Shown piece by piece: positions 33,660 to 41,671 of a DNA stretch of 64,000 nucleotides. Within the stretch, counting starts at the first letter, position 1, and each line of letters starts with the position of its first letter. Origin of the DNA: Rhodococcus opacus (GTDB lineage Bacteria > Actinomycetota > Actinomycetes > Mycobacteriales > Mycobacteriaceae); NCBI RefSeq assembly GCF_012396235.1, contig NZ_JAAXPA010000006.1, positions 62,001-126,000 of the forward strand, written 5' to 3'. Both the position numbers and the translations under genes were made by a program. A model generated the notes under the pieces. The model searched no databases. It had not been told where the DNA came from and saw nothing but the letters and a program-made list of their open reading frames with translations.

Positions 33660-35251
33660 GAGGCCACCCGCAACAGCCCACTGCGTGCCGCGCCGGTCGA
33701 GGTCCACACGTCGTCCAGCCCACCGGTGAGCACGTGGTGGTGCTGCGCCGGATCGAGGTCCGGGTAGTCGGCGCGCTTGCTCATTCCACGGGTTTCCGTC
33801 CGCGCGAGCGTCGAGTGGTACATCCACCGACCCACCGCGGTGATCGCCGCGGCCTGACGGGCCCGGACACGCTCGTCGCCGGAGTCGCCGCCGAGCCCCA
33901 GCGACAACGCCGTCCACAACGACTCCAGCTCGTCGAGCGCACCCTGCACACGCACACCGTCCCGCAGGTAGTTCTTCTCGTACGGGATGAGTTCCGCCTG
34001 CGCGGCCGCGACAACGGCGGATGCCTCCAGCCCCGACCGCCCCGTGGGCCGCAGTCCGGCCCGGCCGGCGGGACGCAGTTCGCCCGCCCGGACCCGACGT
34101 TCGGTTCGCGCGAACCGCGCGGCCCCCGTGCCCGCCCAGCTGCCGGACGACATCGCCCACGCCGAGTTGTGGCTGCCGCCGCCGGTGAAGCCGCCGCAGA
34201 TGCGTTCACGGGTCGCGGCGTCACCCGCCGCGAACAGGCCGGGGACGGATGTGGCGCAGGTGTCGTCGCCCACGTCGATGCCGCCGGTGCCGCGCACCGT
34301 CCCCTCGGCGAGCATGCTGACCTCGAAGCGGTCGGTGAACGGGTTGATGCCGCGCCGGTCGAATTGCAGGAAGAAGTTGGGCTGGCCGAGTCGCATCTGG
34401 CGTTGCACGTCGTCGTCCGCGCGGTCGAGTTGGGCGAACACCGGCTCGGACAGCAGCGTTTTCGCGATCACCGAACGCCCCTTGGTGGAGCCGGCGCCCT
34501 CGAGGACCCGTCCGTCGGCGTGGAAGAACGTGGCGTAGCCGTAGTAGGCGGTCTTGGTGATGGTGGAGTTGGCCGGGACGATCGCGTACGCGTTGGAGAA
34601 CTCCATGCCGGAGAACGTCGCACCCACCTCGGCGGCCATCAGCGCGCCGTCGCCGGTGTCGACGTTCGTGCCCAGGGCGCGGGACAGGAACGCGCAGCCG
34701 CCGCTCGCGATCACGACGGCGCCCGCGGTGATCCGGTAGTCGCGGTCGTCCTGGCGCTGGTAGCCCGCCGCGCCGCGCACCTGGCCGTCGGTGTCGACGA
34801 GCAGTTCGAGGGCCGGCGAGTGGTCGAGAATCCGGACGCCCGCCTTCTTCACCCACGCCCGCATCCGCCGCATGTATTCGGGCCCTTGGAGTCCGGTGCG
34901 GATCTGCCTGCCGGTGTCGGGGTCGACGGGGAACGGGTACCGGCCTTCCTCGGCGAGGAGGTTCATGTTCGCGTACGTCTGGTCGAGGACGCGGTCCATC
35001 CAGTGGTGGTCGGCGAGATGGCCGCCGAGCGCTTCACGGCTGGCCTTGGCCTTCGCCCGCGCAGACTGGTCGGGGTCGACGTACCAGACGCCGGTGCCCG
35101 AAGGCGCGGTGGCGCCGCTGGTTCCGCAATACCCCTTGTCGACGAGGACGACGTCCGCCCCGGATTGCCGTGCGCGCAGCGCCGCCCACGTTCCGGCGGG
35201 GCCGCCGCCGATGACGACGACGTCGGTGCTCAGGTCGAGAAGTTCGGTCAT
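33656..35251 (-). CDS. FAD flavoprotein of the fumarate/adenylylsulfate reductase type (intact copy)
   Basis: 531 residues. FAD-binding Rossmann motif DVVVIGGGPAGTWAALRAR and DKGYCGTSGATAPSG at the N-terminus, a capping domain (GPEYMRRMRAWVKKAG, GGCAFLSRALGTNVDTGD), the second FAD contact GLFAAGDAATRERICGG, and a C-terminal helical domain ending TRTETRGMSKRADYPDLDP, typical of SdhA/FrdA/AprA proteins. ATG 35251 has GGAG 9-12 nt upstream. Cytoplasmic, with no Tat signal. The ferredoxin is the likely electron partner. Substrate unknown: fumarate-like acids or sulfur compounds are the family precedents. The broken paralogue is at 355-1733. Confidence 0.85.
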   Translation of the reverse strand: MTELLDLSTDVVVIGGGPAGTWAALRARQSGADVVLVDKGYCGTSGATAPSGTGVWYVDPDQSARAKAKASREALGGHLADHHWMDRVLDQTYANMNLLAEEGRYPFPVDPDTGRQIRTGLQGPEYMRRMRAWVKKAGVRILDHSPALELLVDTDGQVRGAAGYQRQDDRDYRITAGAVVIASGGCAFLSRALGTNVDTGDGALMAAEVGATFSGMEFSNAYAIVPANSTITKTAYYGYATFFHADGRVLEGAGSTKGRSVIAKTLLSEPVFAQLDRADDDVQRQMRLGQPNFFLQFDRRGINPFTDRFEVSMLAEGTVRGTGGIDVGDDTCATSVPGLFAAGDAATRERICGGFTGGGSHNSAWAMSSGSWAGTGAARFARTERRVRAGELRPAGRAGLRPTGRSGLEASAVVAAAQAELIPYEKNYLRDGVRVQGALDELESLWTALSLGLGGDSGDERVRARQAAAITAVGRWMYHSTLARTETRGMSKRADYPDLDPAQHHHVLTGGLDDVWTSTGAARSGLLRVAS

Positions 35252-35344
35252 GAAGGGCGCTCCTGTCGAGGCGGAACAACTACCCTTCAACGCTTCCGCA
35301 CATCGGCCCGCGCCGCCATCGTCAGAATCAGCGTGAGCTGAACG

Positions 35345-35390
35345 CCCGTGAGCGGTTAACGAGTCCGGGGACTCGCCAACCGCGCACGGG
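35345..35390. repeat. 46-bp palindrome family, copy R7 (arm class A)
   Basis: Arms CCCGTGAGCGGTTAACGAGT and ACTCGCCAACCGCGCACGGG around a 6-nt loop; three mismatches. The right flank (CGCTACGCGCC) provides the stop codon of the PPOX-fold gene (35393-35395). Lies between tandem minus-strand genes. Confidence 0.85.
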
Positions 35391-35392
35391 CG

Positions 35393-35821
35393 CTACGCGC
35401 CCTTGCCGTAGTCGACGCTCAGCCAGTGCTCCGGCCGCATTCGGATGACGATTGCGCTGTCGTCGTACGACTGCTCGACGAAACTGTCGACCTCCTCGGC
35501 GGGGAGGTAGCGGGTGGCGAGTTCGCGGACGACGTCGGCGGTGGGTGATTCGTCGAACTCCACCGGACCTTCGACGCTGACGTACCGGTAGGGCGGCTTC
35601 TCGTCCTGGGCGACGAGGCTGAAGCGGCCGGCAGCGCGGATCAGCCGCTCCTTCAGCGAGCCGCGACCGGTCCAGACGTACACGTGGCCGCCGGGTTCAT
35701 AGCCATACCAGATGGGGAGGGCGAGCGGTGCCCGTCCGTCGCGGTCGACGGCGATCACCCCTACGTGCACGTCGGCGAGGAACTTCTCGCGCTGTTCACT
35801 GGTCATCGACAACTGCGACAT
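35393..35821 (-). CDS. pyridoxamine 5'-phosphate oxidase-fold flavin/F420-type protein
   Basis: 142 residues of the split-barrel fold: VGVIAVDRDGRAPLALPIWYGYE, then TGRGSLKERLIRAAGRFSLVAQDE and PYRYVSVEGPVEF. Proteins of this group bind FMN or F420 and reduce small molecules; sequence alone does not say which. The start lies one base after the stop of the large dehydrogenase, so they are one operon. Last codons come from the flank of palindrome R7. Confidence 0.75.
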   Translation of the reverse strand: MSQLSMTSEQREKFLADVHVGVIAVDRDGRAPLALPIWYGYEPGGHVYVWTGRGSLKERLIRAAGRFSLVAQDEKPPYRYVSVEGPVEFDESPTADVVRELATRYLPAEEVDSFVEQSYDDSAIVIRMRPEHWLSVDYGKGA

Positions 35822-35822
35822 G

Positions 35823-38732
35823 TCAGTCTCCGCTCTGGTGTTCGGGTTTCGAAGGTGGTGCGGGGTCGAGCAGCTGGGCGAGGTGTTGCGACGATCGGGT
35901 CGGGTCGAGTTGCCGCACCTGCATGTGGCAGCTGAATCCGTCGGTCAGCACGACTGCGTCTTCAGGACTGTCGCGCAGTGCGGGGGCGAGTGCCTGTTCC
36001 GCGACCTGCATGCTGAGGTCGTAGTGGTCGGCTTCGAACCCGAAGTTTCCTGCGACGCCGCAGCATCCGGTGGCTTCGCGTACACGCTCGACCCCGATCG
36101 CTTGCAGCGCCTTCCGCTGACCGGCCGCGCCGAACACGGCGTATTCGTGGCAGTGGGTCTGCACAGTGACGTCCTCGGGCAGCGCCGCGCTCGGGGTCCA
36201 GCCCGCCTGTGCGCGCTCGAGGACCGCGCCGGCGAAGCTCTGCACGCGGGCGGCGACGCGGCGGGCGGCGTCGGTGTGGACGAGTTCGGGCAAGTCCTTG
36301 CGGAACGCGGCGGCGCAACTCGGTTCGAGAACGACGATCGGACGGTCGGTGCCGTCGTCGAGGAGTTCGGCCGCCTTGGCGAGCGTCTTTTTCGCTTGCT
36401 TCAGCTGTCCGGTGGAGATCCAGGTGAGCCCGCAGCACACGTCGCTGCGGCACTGCGAGCTGAGGCCCGCCTCGGCGAGTACCCGCGACGCGGCGCCGAC
36501 CACCTCGGGGCGGAATCCGCGGGTGAACGTGTCGGCGAGCACCACGACGTCCGCGGTGCCGTTCTGCGACGTCTCCCCGACCTCGCGTCGAATCTGCTTG
36601 CGGGAAGCAAACTCCGGCATCGACCGGTGCGGGGTGAGACCACCCAGCTTGGCCGCGACCTTCGCCAGCCGGCCCGCGGTGAGCCGATTCACCACGGGGG
36701 CGGAGCGTTCGGCGATCTTCAGCCACACCGGCAGCCAGCCGAGGGAGTAGTGCGACAGCGGACGCACCCGGCCGCGGTAGTGGTGGTCGAGGAATTCGGA
36801 CTTGTACGTGGCCATGTCGACGCCCACCGGGCAGTCGGTGGAGCAGGCCTTGCAGGACAGGCAGAGGTCGAGGGATTCCTTGACGTCCTCGGAGCGCCAT
36901 CCGTCGGCGACGGTCGGCGAGTTGCGGACCATCTCCTGCAGGGCGCGGGCCCGGCCGCGGGTGGAGTCCTTCTCGTCGCCGGTCGCCCGGAAGCTGGGGC
37001 ACATCACCCCGCCCGTCGACGCCCGGCAGCGGCCCACTCCGATACACCCCTGGACGGCGTGGACGAACGGTGCGACGGGGACGTCGCTGGTGGGGGTGAG
37101 GTCGAATGTGGTCTGCCACGCCCGCGGGTTCACGCCGTCGAGGGCCAGGCTGCCCAGCAGCGGTTCGGGGTCGACGATACTGCCCGGGTTCAGCACGGCC
37201 GCCGGATCCCAGAGCCGTTTGAACGTAGCGAACGCCGCCATCATGGTGGGCGTGTACATGATCGGCAGCAGCGCCGACCGCGCGCGACCGTCGCCGTGCT
37301 CCCCCGACATCGATCCCCCGAACCGCACGCACAGTTCCGCGGCGCGGTGGATGAACCGCGACATCACGTCCCGGCCCTCCTCGGTGCGCTGGTCGAAGTT
37401 GATGCGGATGTGCATGCAGCCGGCGCCGAAGTGCCCGTACATCACACCGGTGAGACCGAATTCGGCGAGCAGGGCCTTGATGTCGACGAGGTAGTCGGCC
37501 AGCTGGTCGGGTGCGACGGCGGAATCCTCCCAGCCCGTCCATGATTCGCCGCCCTCGACGAGGCGGGCCGACAGTCCGGCGCCGTCCTCGCGTACCCGCC
37601 ACAGCGACGCACGTTCCGCCGGGTCTCCGACCACCCGTGAGTCGACGAGGCGTCCGGCCGCCCGCAGCTTCGAGACCAGTTCGGCCCCGCGCAGTTTCAC
37701 CTCGGCGAGGTCCTCGCCGTCGAGGTCGACGTACAGCCAGGCCTCGCCGTCGGGCAGCCCGACAACGGAGTCGGCGCCGCGCAGGTGCCGCATGGTGTCG
37801 ACGATCGCCGAGTCGATGCCTTCGATCGCGGCGGGCGAGTACGCGAGGATCAGCGCGTTGTCGCGGGCGGCGTCCACCAGGTCGCGATATCCGAGGCACA
37901 GCAGCATGGCCGCGGGCGGCACCGGCACCAGCGCGACGGTCGCGGCCACGATCACGGCGCACGTCCCCTCGCTTCCCACCAGGGCGCGGGCCACGTCGAA
38001 GCCGTTCTCGGGCAACAGGTTCGCGAGGTGGAATCCGGACACCTGTCGTGGGATGCGGCCCAGCTCGAGCCGGAAGTCGCCGAGATGCTCCTGTGTCAGC
38101 TCGTCGAGTCCGGCGGCGATCCGTTCGGCCTCGCTCACCGCAGATGAGTCTTCCGGGTCGGTGGCCCGCAGCCCGTCGCGGGTGGCGGTCAGCCGGTGCC
38201 CGTTCGCCGTCACGAGGTCGAGCGCGACGACGTGATCGGACGTGCGGCCGTACCGCACGGAGTGGTTGCCGCAGGCGTCGTTGCCGATCGCACCGCCGAC
38301 GGTCGCGCGGGACTTGCTGGACGGGTCGGGCGCGAAGGTGAACGCGCCGTCCGTCGCCAGTTGCACGTCTTTCTGCAGGTCCGTCAGGACGATCCCGGGT
38401 TCGACGACGGCGGTTCGGGCGGACGCGTCGACGGCCCGCACCTGATTCATGTGCCGGGAGAAGTCGAGTACCACTCCCCTGCCGATCGCGTTGCCTGCGA
38501 GTGACGTGCCGCCGCCGCGGCTGGTGATGGGGATGCCGCGGTCGGTGCAGGCCCGGACGATCGTCACCACGTCGCCGGCGCTGCGCGGAAATGCGACTGC
38601 CAGCGGCGGCACCCGGTAGTTGGAGGCGTCGAAGGAGTATTCGGCGCGCCGCCGCGATCCGATGTCGAGGTCGATGCCCAGCTCGGCGAGCTCGGCATGC
38701 AGGTCGGCCGCGGGACGTGTCAGCTCAGCCAC
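35823..38732 (-). CDS. FAD/Fe-S fused D-lactate (2-hydroxyacid) dehydrogenase
   Basis: 969 residues. N-terminal FAD_binding_4 domain (ITSRGGGTSLAGNAIGRGVV, DACGNHSVRYGRTSDHV), FAD-oxidase C domain with GVMYGHFGAGCMHIRINFD and GSMSGEHGDGRARSAL, then two cluster motifs (CIGVGRCRASTGGVMCPSF; CLSCKACSTDCPVG) and C-terminal CCG-type cysteine domains (SDVCCGLTW, EATGCCGVAGNFG). This is the single-chain form of GlcDF/Dld-type quinone-linked dehydrogenases for D-lactate or related 2-hydroxy acids at the membrane face. GTG start at 38732, divergent from a DUF998 gene. Confidence 0.85.
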   Translation of the reverse strand: MAELTRPAADLHAELAELGIDLDIGSRRRAEYSFDASNYRVPPLAVAFPRSAGDVVTIVRACTDRGIPITSRGGGTSLAGNAIGRGVVLDFSRHMNQVRAVDASARTAVVEPGIVLTDLQKDVQLATDGAFTFAPDPSSKSRATVGGAIGNDACGNHSVRYGRTSDHVVALDLVTANGHRLTATRDGLRATDPEDSSAVSEAERIAAGLDELTQEHLGDFRLELGRIPRQVSGFHLANLLPENGFDVARALVGSEGTCAVIVAATVALVPVPPAAMLLCLGYRDLVDAARDNALILAYSPAAIEGIDSAIVDTMRHLRGADSVVGLPDGEAWLYVDLDGEDLAEVKLRGAELVSKLRAAGRLVDSRVVGDPAERASLWRVREDGAGLSARLVEGGESWTGWEDSAVAPDQLADYLVDIKALLAEFGLTGVMYGHFGAGCMHIRINFDQRTEEGRDVMSRFIHRAAELCVRFGGSMSGEHGDGRARSALLPIMYTPTMMAAFATFKRLWDPAAVLNPGSIVDPEPLLGSLALDGVNPRAWQTTFDLTPTSDVPVAPFVHAVQGCIGVGRCRASTGGVMCPSFRATGDEKDSTRGRARALQEMVRNSPTVADGWRSEDVKESLDLCLSCKACSTDCPVGVDMATYKSEFLDHHYRGRVRPLSHYSLGWLPVWLKIAERSAPVVNRLTAGRLAKVAAKLGGLTPHRSMPEFASRKQIRREVGETSQNGTADVVVLADTFTRGFRPEVVGAASRVLAEAGLSSQCRSDVCCGLTWISTGQLKQAKKTLAKAAELLDDGTDRPIVVLEPSCAAAFRKDLPELVHTDAARRVAARVQSFAGAVLERAQAGWTPSAALPEDVTVQTHCHEYAVFGAAGQRKALQAIGVERVREATGCCGVAGNFGFEADHYDLSMQVAEQALAPALRDSPEDAVVLTDGFSCHMQVRQLDPTRSSQHLAQLLDPAPPSKPEHQSGD

Positions 38733-38817
38733 GCGTCGATCTGTCCCGTCTCTTCGGAGTCAGCTACCGGAATTCTCGTCAGCGCGGCCATGGCTACATG
38801 GTCGAGCCGCTCCCGAA

Positions 38818-38831
38818 GATTGTCAACAATC
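38818..38831. promoter_or_regulatory. inverted repeat GATTGT-CA-ACAATC in a divergent promoter
   Basis: Six-base perfect arms with a two-base spacer, AT-rich, between the D-lactate-type dehydrogenase (minus, 38732) and DUF998 (plus, 38871). TTGT/ACAA symmetry is like GntR/FadR-type operators that often control lactate dehydrogenases. No regulator gene adjoins. Confidence 0.4.
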
Positions 38832-38870
38832 CACTCGGTGAGCCGGGTACGGTTCGGAGGGGTGAGCGTC

Positions 38871-39530
38871 GTGCGAACGCCGTCACCCGCCCAGCGACTG
38901 TTGGCTGTGCGGGTCGGAGCCACGGCCTGGGTACTCATCGCCCTGTATTTCCTCGCGGAGGTCGTGACCGCGCGCGCCTGGCCGCGGCCGTACGAGGTGC
39001 GAACCAACTCGGTCAGCAATCTGGGTGTCACGGGCTGCGACGGCTCCGCGGCCCAGGCCGCGGCCGCCCGGCTCTGCTCACCGCTGCACACAGTGATCAA
39101 CAGCGCTTTCGTGCTGACCGGGGTGCTCATTCTCGCGGGAGCGGTGGGCCTTCGCGAGTTCCTGCCACCGGGACGCCTGCGCCGGGCAGCGTTGACGTTG
39201 CTCGGTCTGGCGGCCGTCAGTGCGGCCCTGACGGGAGTCGTTCCGATCGATGTGGACGCCCATCTGCACCAACTGGTCGCGACCCCGACGTTCGTCGCCC
39301 GCAACGCCGCGATGATCGTCATCGCGATCGCGCTGTATCCGCGTTGGCGCATCTTCGCGCTCTGGACCGGTCTGTGCTGCCTCGTCGGGGTCGTCGGAAC
39401 GGCGGCGATCCTCCTCCCCGGCGAACCGTTCGGCCTCACCGAACGCCTGGCCCTCTACCCGTTCACGGTGTGGGTCGTGACCGCCGGTGTCGCGGCGCTC
39501 CGCACCCGTGCGCCGTTCCGGTCGCCCTGA
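38871..39530 (+). CDS. DUF998 membrane protein
   Basis: 219 residues with about six membrane helices and the DUF998 features RTNSVSNLGVTGCDG near the first loop and DVDAHLHQLVATPTFVARN. GTG 38871 is preceded by GGAGG at about 10 nt; an in-frame GTG lies at 38862. Function of DUF998 is unknown. The 3' end is built into palindrome R8: the last residues (RAPFRSP) come from its left arm and the stop TGA lies in its loop. Confidence 0.7.
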   Translation: MRTPSPAQRLLAVRVGATAWVLIALYFLAEVVTARAWPRPYEVRTNSVSNLGVTGCDGSAAQAAAARLCSPLHTVINSAFVLTGVLILAGAVGLREFLPPGRLRRAALTLLGLAAVSAALTGVVPIDVDAHLHQLVATPTFVARNAAMIVIAIALYPRWRIFALWTGLCCLVGVVGTAAILLPGEPFGLTERLALYPFTVWVVTAGVAALRTRAPFRSP

Positions 39531-39550
39531 CTACCAAAAAGGCGCACGGG
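39505..39550. repeat. 46-bp palindrome family, copy R8 (arm class B)
   Basis: Right arm CTACCAAAAAGGCGCACGGG is identical to that of R3; the left arm matches the class B arm at 17 of 20 positions. The 6-nt loop CCCTGA contains the stop codon of the DUF998 gene. Geometry 20-6-20 is kept although the left arm is coding. Confidence 0.85.
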
Positions 39551-39574
39551 CCGCCGAAGGCGCACCATGGAGTG

Positions 39575-40357
39575 ATGTCCACAGCTCTCACGCATGCCGC
39601 CGCCACCCAGCAGTTCGCGGAGAACGGCCGCATCTCGATCGAACCCAATCATAAGCGCATCCGGGTGTTGTTCGGCGGTCAGGTGGTTGCCGACACCACC
39701 CGTTCGGTGTACCTGTTCGAGAAGGGGCACCTGCCCGTTTACTACATTCCCCGCGACGACGTGAACTTCGACCTCCTCGAGCCCGTCGACGCCACCACGA
39801 CCTGCCCGTGGAAGGGCAAGGCCCGGTACTGGGATCTCGTCGTCGGCGACCGTCGCGCCGAGCAATCCGTGTGGGGATACGACGCCAAACTGGAGGACTC
39901 CCTCGACCTCAGCCCGTACGTCGCGTTCTACTGGCACAGGATGGACGCCTGGTACGAGGAGGATCAGCAGGTGTTCGTCCACGCCCGCGACCCGTATGTC
40001 CGCGTCGACGTGCTGCCGTCCTCCCGGCACGTCGAGGTGTTCATCGGTGACACGCTCGTCGCCGACACCGTCCGCCCGCGACTGCTGTTCGAGACGTCGC
40101 TGCCGGTGCGCTACTACGTGCCCCGCATCGACGTGCGGTCCGAGTTCTTCACCGCCTCCGACACCAGGACGTCCTGCCCGTACAAGGGGACGGCGTCGTA
40201 TCTGTCGTTCACCGGGTCGGGCGGCTCCGCGCCGGTCGAGGACGCCGCCTGGTTCTACCCGTTCACCACCGCGGAGGCGTCGGGCATCGACGACCACGTG
40301 TCGTTCTACCCCGACCGCGTGCGGATCGTCGTGGACGGCACAGAGCTGGAGAACTGA
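39575..40357 (+). CDS. tandem DUF427 protein
   Basis: 260 residues made of two DUF427 domains (about residues 12-125 and 132-255). Each has the same pattern: RIRVLFGGQVVADTTRSVYLFEKG / VEVFIGDTLVADTVRPRLLFET, then PVYYIPRDDV / PVRYYVPRIDV and TCPWKGKARYW / SCPYKGTASYL, ending VAFYW / VSFYPD. These small beta barrels are of unknown function. The ATG at 39575 follows GGAG and lies just after palindrome R8. The 3' end overlaps, antisense, the broken C-terminus of the FMN monooxygenase. Confidence 0.8.
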   Translation: MSTALTHAAATQQFAENGRISIEPNHKRIRVLFGGQVVADTTRSVYLFEKGHLPVYYIPRDDVNFDLLEPVDATTTCPWKGKARYWDLVVGDRRAEQSVWGYDAKLEDSLDLSPYVAFYWHRMDAWYEEDQQVFVHARDPYVRVDVLPSSRHVEVFIGDTLVADTVRPRLLFETSLPVRYYVPRIDVRSEFFTASDTRTSCPYKGTASYLSFTGSGGSAPVEDAAWFYPFTTAEASGIDDHVSFYPDRVRIVVDGTELEN

Positions 40358-41579
40358 CGTCAGTCCCGAGGGGGGCAGCGGGGGTAGTTCCAGATTGTCC
40401 CGGAACGTGCCGCCCACGTAGTCGTTGCCGACGATTCCGCGACGCCGCAGTTCGGGCAGCAGGCCGTTGACGACGAAGTCCCGGGTCATCTCCCTCGGCG
40501 AGTCCGCCGAGGGAGATGACGTCGAGGACGCCCGCGTCGTAGCGTTCCTGGACGGCATCGGCGAGTTGCTCGGGTGTTCCCGCGACCGCCCAGTGGCCGG
40601 TGTCCTTGGACGCGATGATCAGCTCGCGCAGGGTCCGCCCGGACGCGGCGAGCCGGCTGAAGATTTCGACCCGGCCGCGGCGGCGGTTCACCGACCGGAC
40701 GTCGGGCAGGATGTCGGCCGGGATCGGCTTGTCGAGCGGCAGCCCGGACAGGTCGAGGTCGCCACCGAGCATGTCCTCCAGCCGGATCCGGCCGGCGTCG
40801 AGGTCCGTCGCCTCCTCCTGTTCCCGGACCAGCCGGCGCACTTCCTCCTCGGACGCGCCGTAGGTTGCGTGGAAGGAGCTCATGATCAGCGGCAGCCCGT
40901 AGGCAACCTCCGCGAAGCGGGCACCGAGTTCCACGCCGGCCGCGGATTGGCCGGCCTGGAATTGCACGGGACGGCGCTGCGGCAGCGGCGGGATGTTCAA
41001 CGGTCCCTTCACCGTGAAGTACGTGCCCGCGTGGTCGATCGGCCGCACCCGATCGGCGTCGAGCGTGGTTCCCCCGGCACCGTCGGACGTCAGTGACCCG
41101 GGTCGCCAGCTGTCGAACAGCGCGTTGATCACCTCGAGGGATTCCGTGGCGCGGGCGTAGCGTTCCTCGGGGCTCGGCAGGTCGCGGTTGCTGTAGTTCT
41201 CCTCGCCCAGTGACGACGTGACGGCGTTCCAGGCGGCGCGACCGTTGCTGACGTGGTCGAGGGTGCCGAACAGCCGCGCGAGGTTGTAGGGGTGGTGGAA
41301 CGTGGTGGTCACCGTCGCGATCAGCCCGACATGCGAGGTCACGGCACTGAGCGCCGACAGGAAGATCAGCGGTTCCTGCGCGCCGATCGCGCCCTGCGCC
41401 CCGAAAGTGAGGAGGTCGGCGGCGAACAGCGCGTCGAACTTGTTGGCCTCGGCGATCTTCGCGATCTCGATCGACGCCGCGACGGTCGACTGCTGCGGAT
41501 CGATGGCGGCGGCATAGGTGCTCACGGCGCCGCTGACTCCCGTGACCGTTTTCAGCGGCCGGCGACGTGGGGTGCTCAT
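40263..41579 (-). pseudogene. NtaA/SnaA-type FMN-dependent (LLM) monooxygenase, frameshifted near the C-terminus
   Basis: Residues 1 to about 360 are a bacterial luciferase-like monooxygenase (AANKFDALFAADLLTFGAQG, HHPYNLARLFGTLDHVSNGRAAWNAVTS, RRPVQFQAGQSAAG). At 40485-40520 the reading changes: the family continuation (EMTRDFVVNGLLPELRRRG, then GTFRDNLELPPLPP) lies in the next frame, and the original frame runs on into unrelated Arg/Pro-rich residues. The join coincides with a perfect 16-bp inverted repeat. The family uses FMNH2 from a separate flavin reductase to oxidise sulfur compounds or chelators. The main barrel is complete, so some activity is possible. The shifted frame has no early stop and enters the DUF427 gene antisense. 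Confidence 0.65.
40485..40520. repeat. 16-bp inverted repeat at the monooxygenase frameshift
   Basis: Perfect arms GTCATCTCCCTCGGCG and CGCCGAGGGAGATGAC with the loop AGTC. It lies inside the coding sequence, exactly where the reading frame is lost. Perfect arms with a tiny loop are what templated repair of a quasi-palindrome leaves behind. Confidence 0.85.
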
Positions 41580-41671
41580 CGTCGAAGCCTAGGAACGACG
41601 GCCGGGTCGGCCCAGCGTTTCGATCAGGCGGATTCTGACCGCCCACGGGACGTTCCGGTTACCGTCGGGGT

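Noticed and set aside
35393..35821. Assignment as genuine pyridoxine phosphate oxidase PdxH
   Set aside because: Too short and lacks the PdxH C-terminal motif; only the split-barrel fold is supported.
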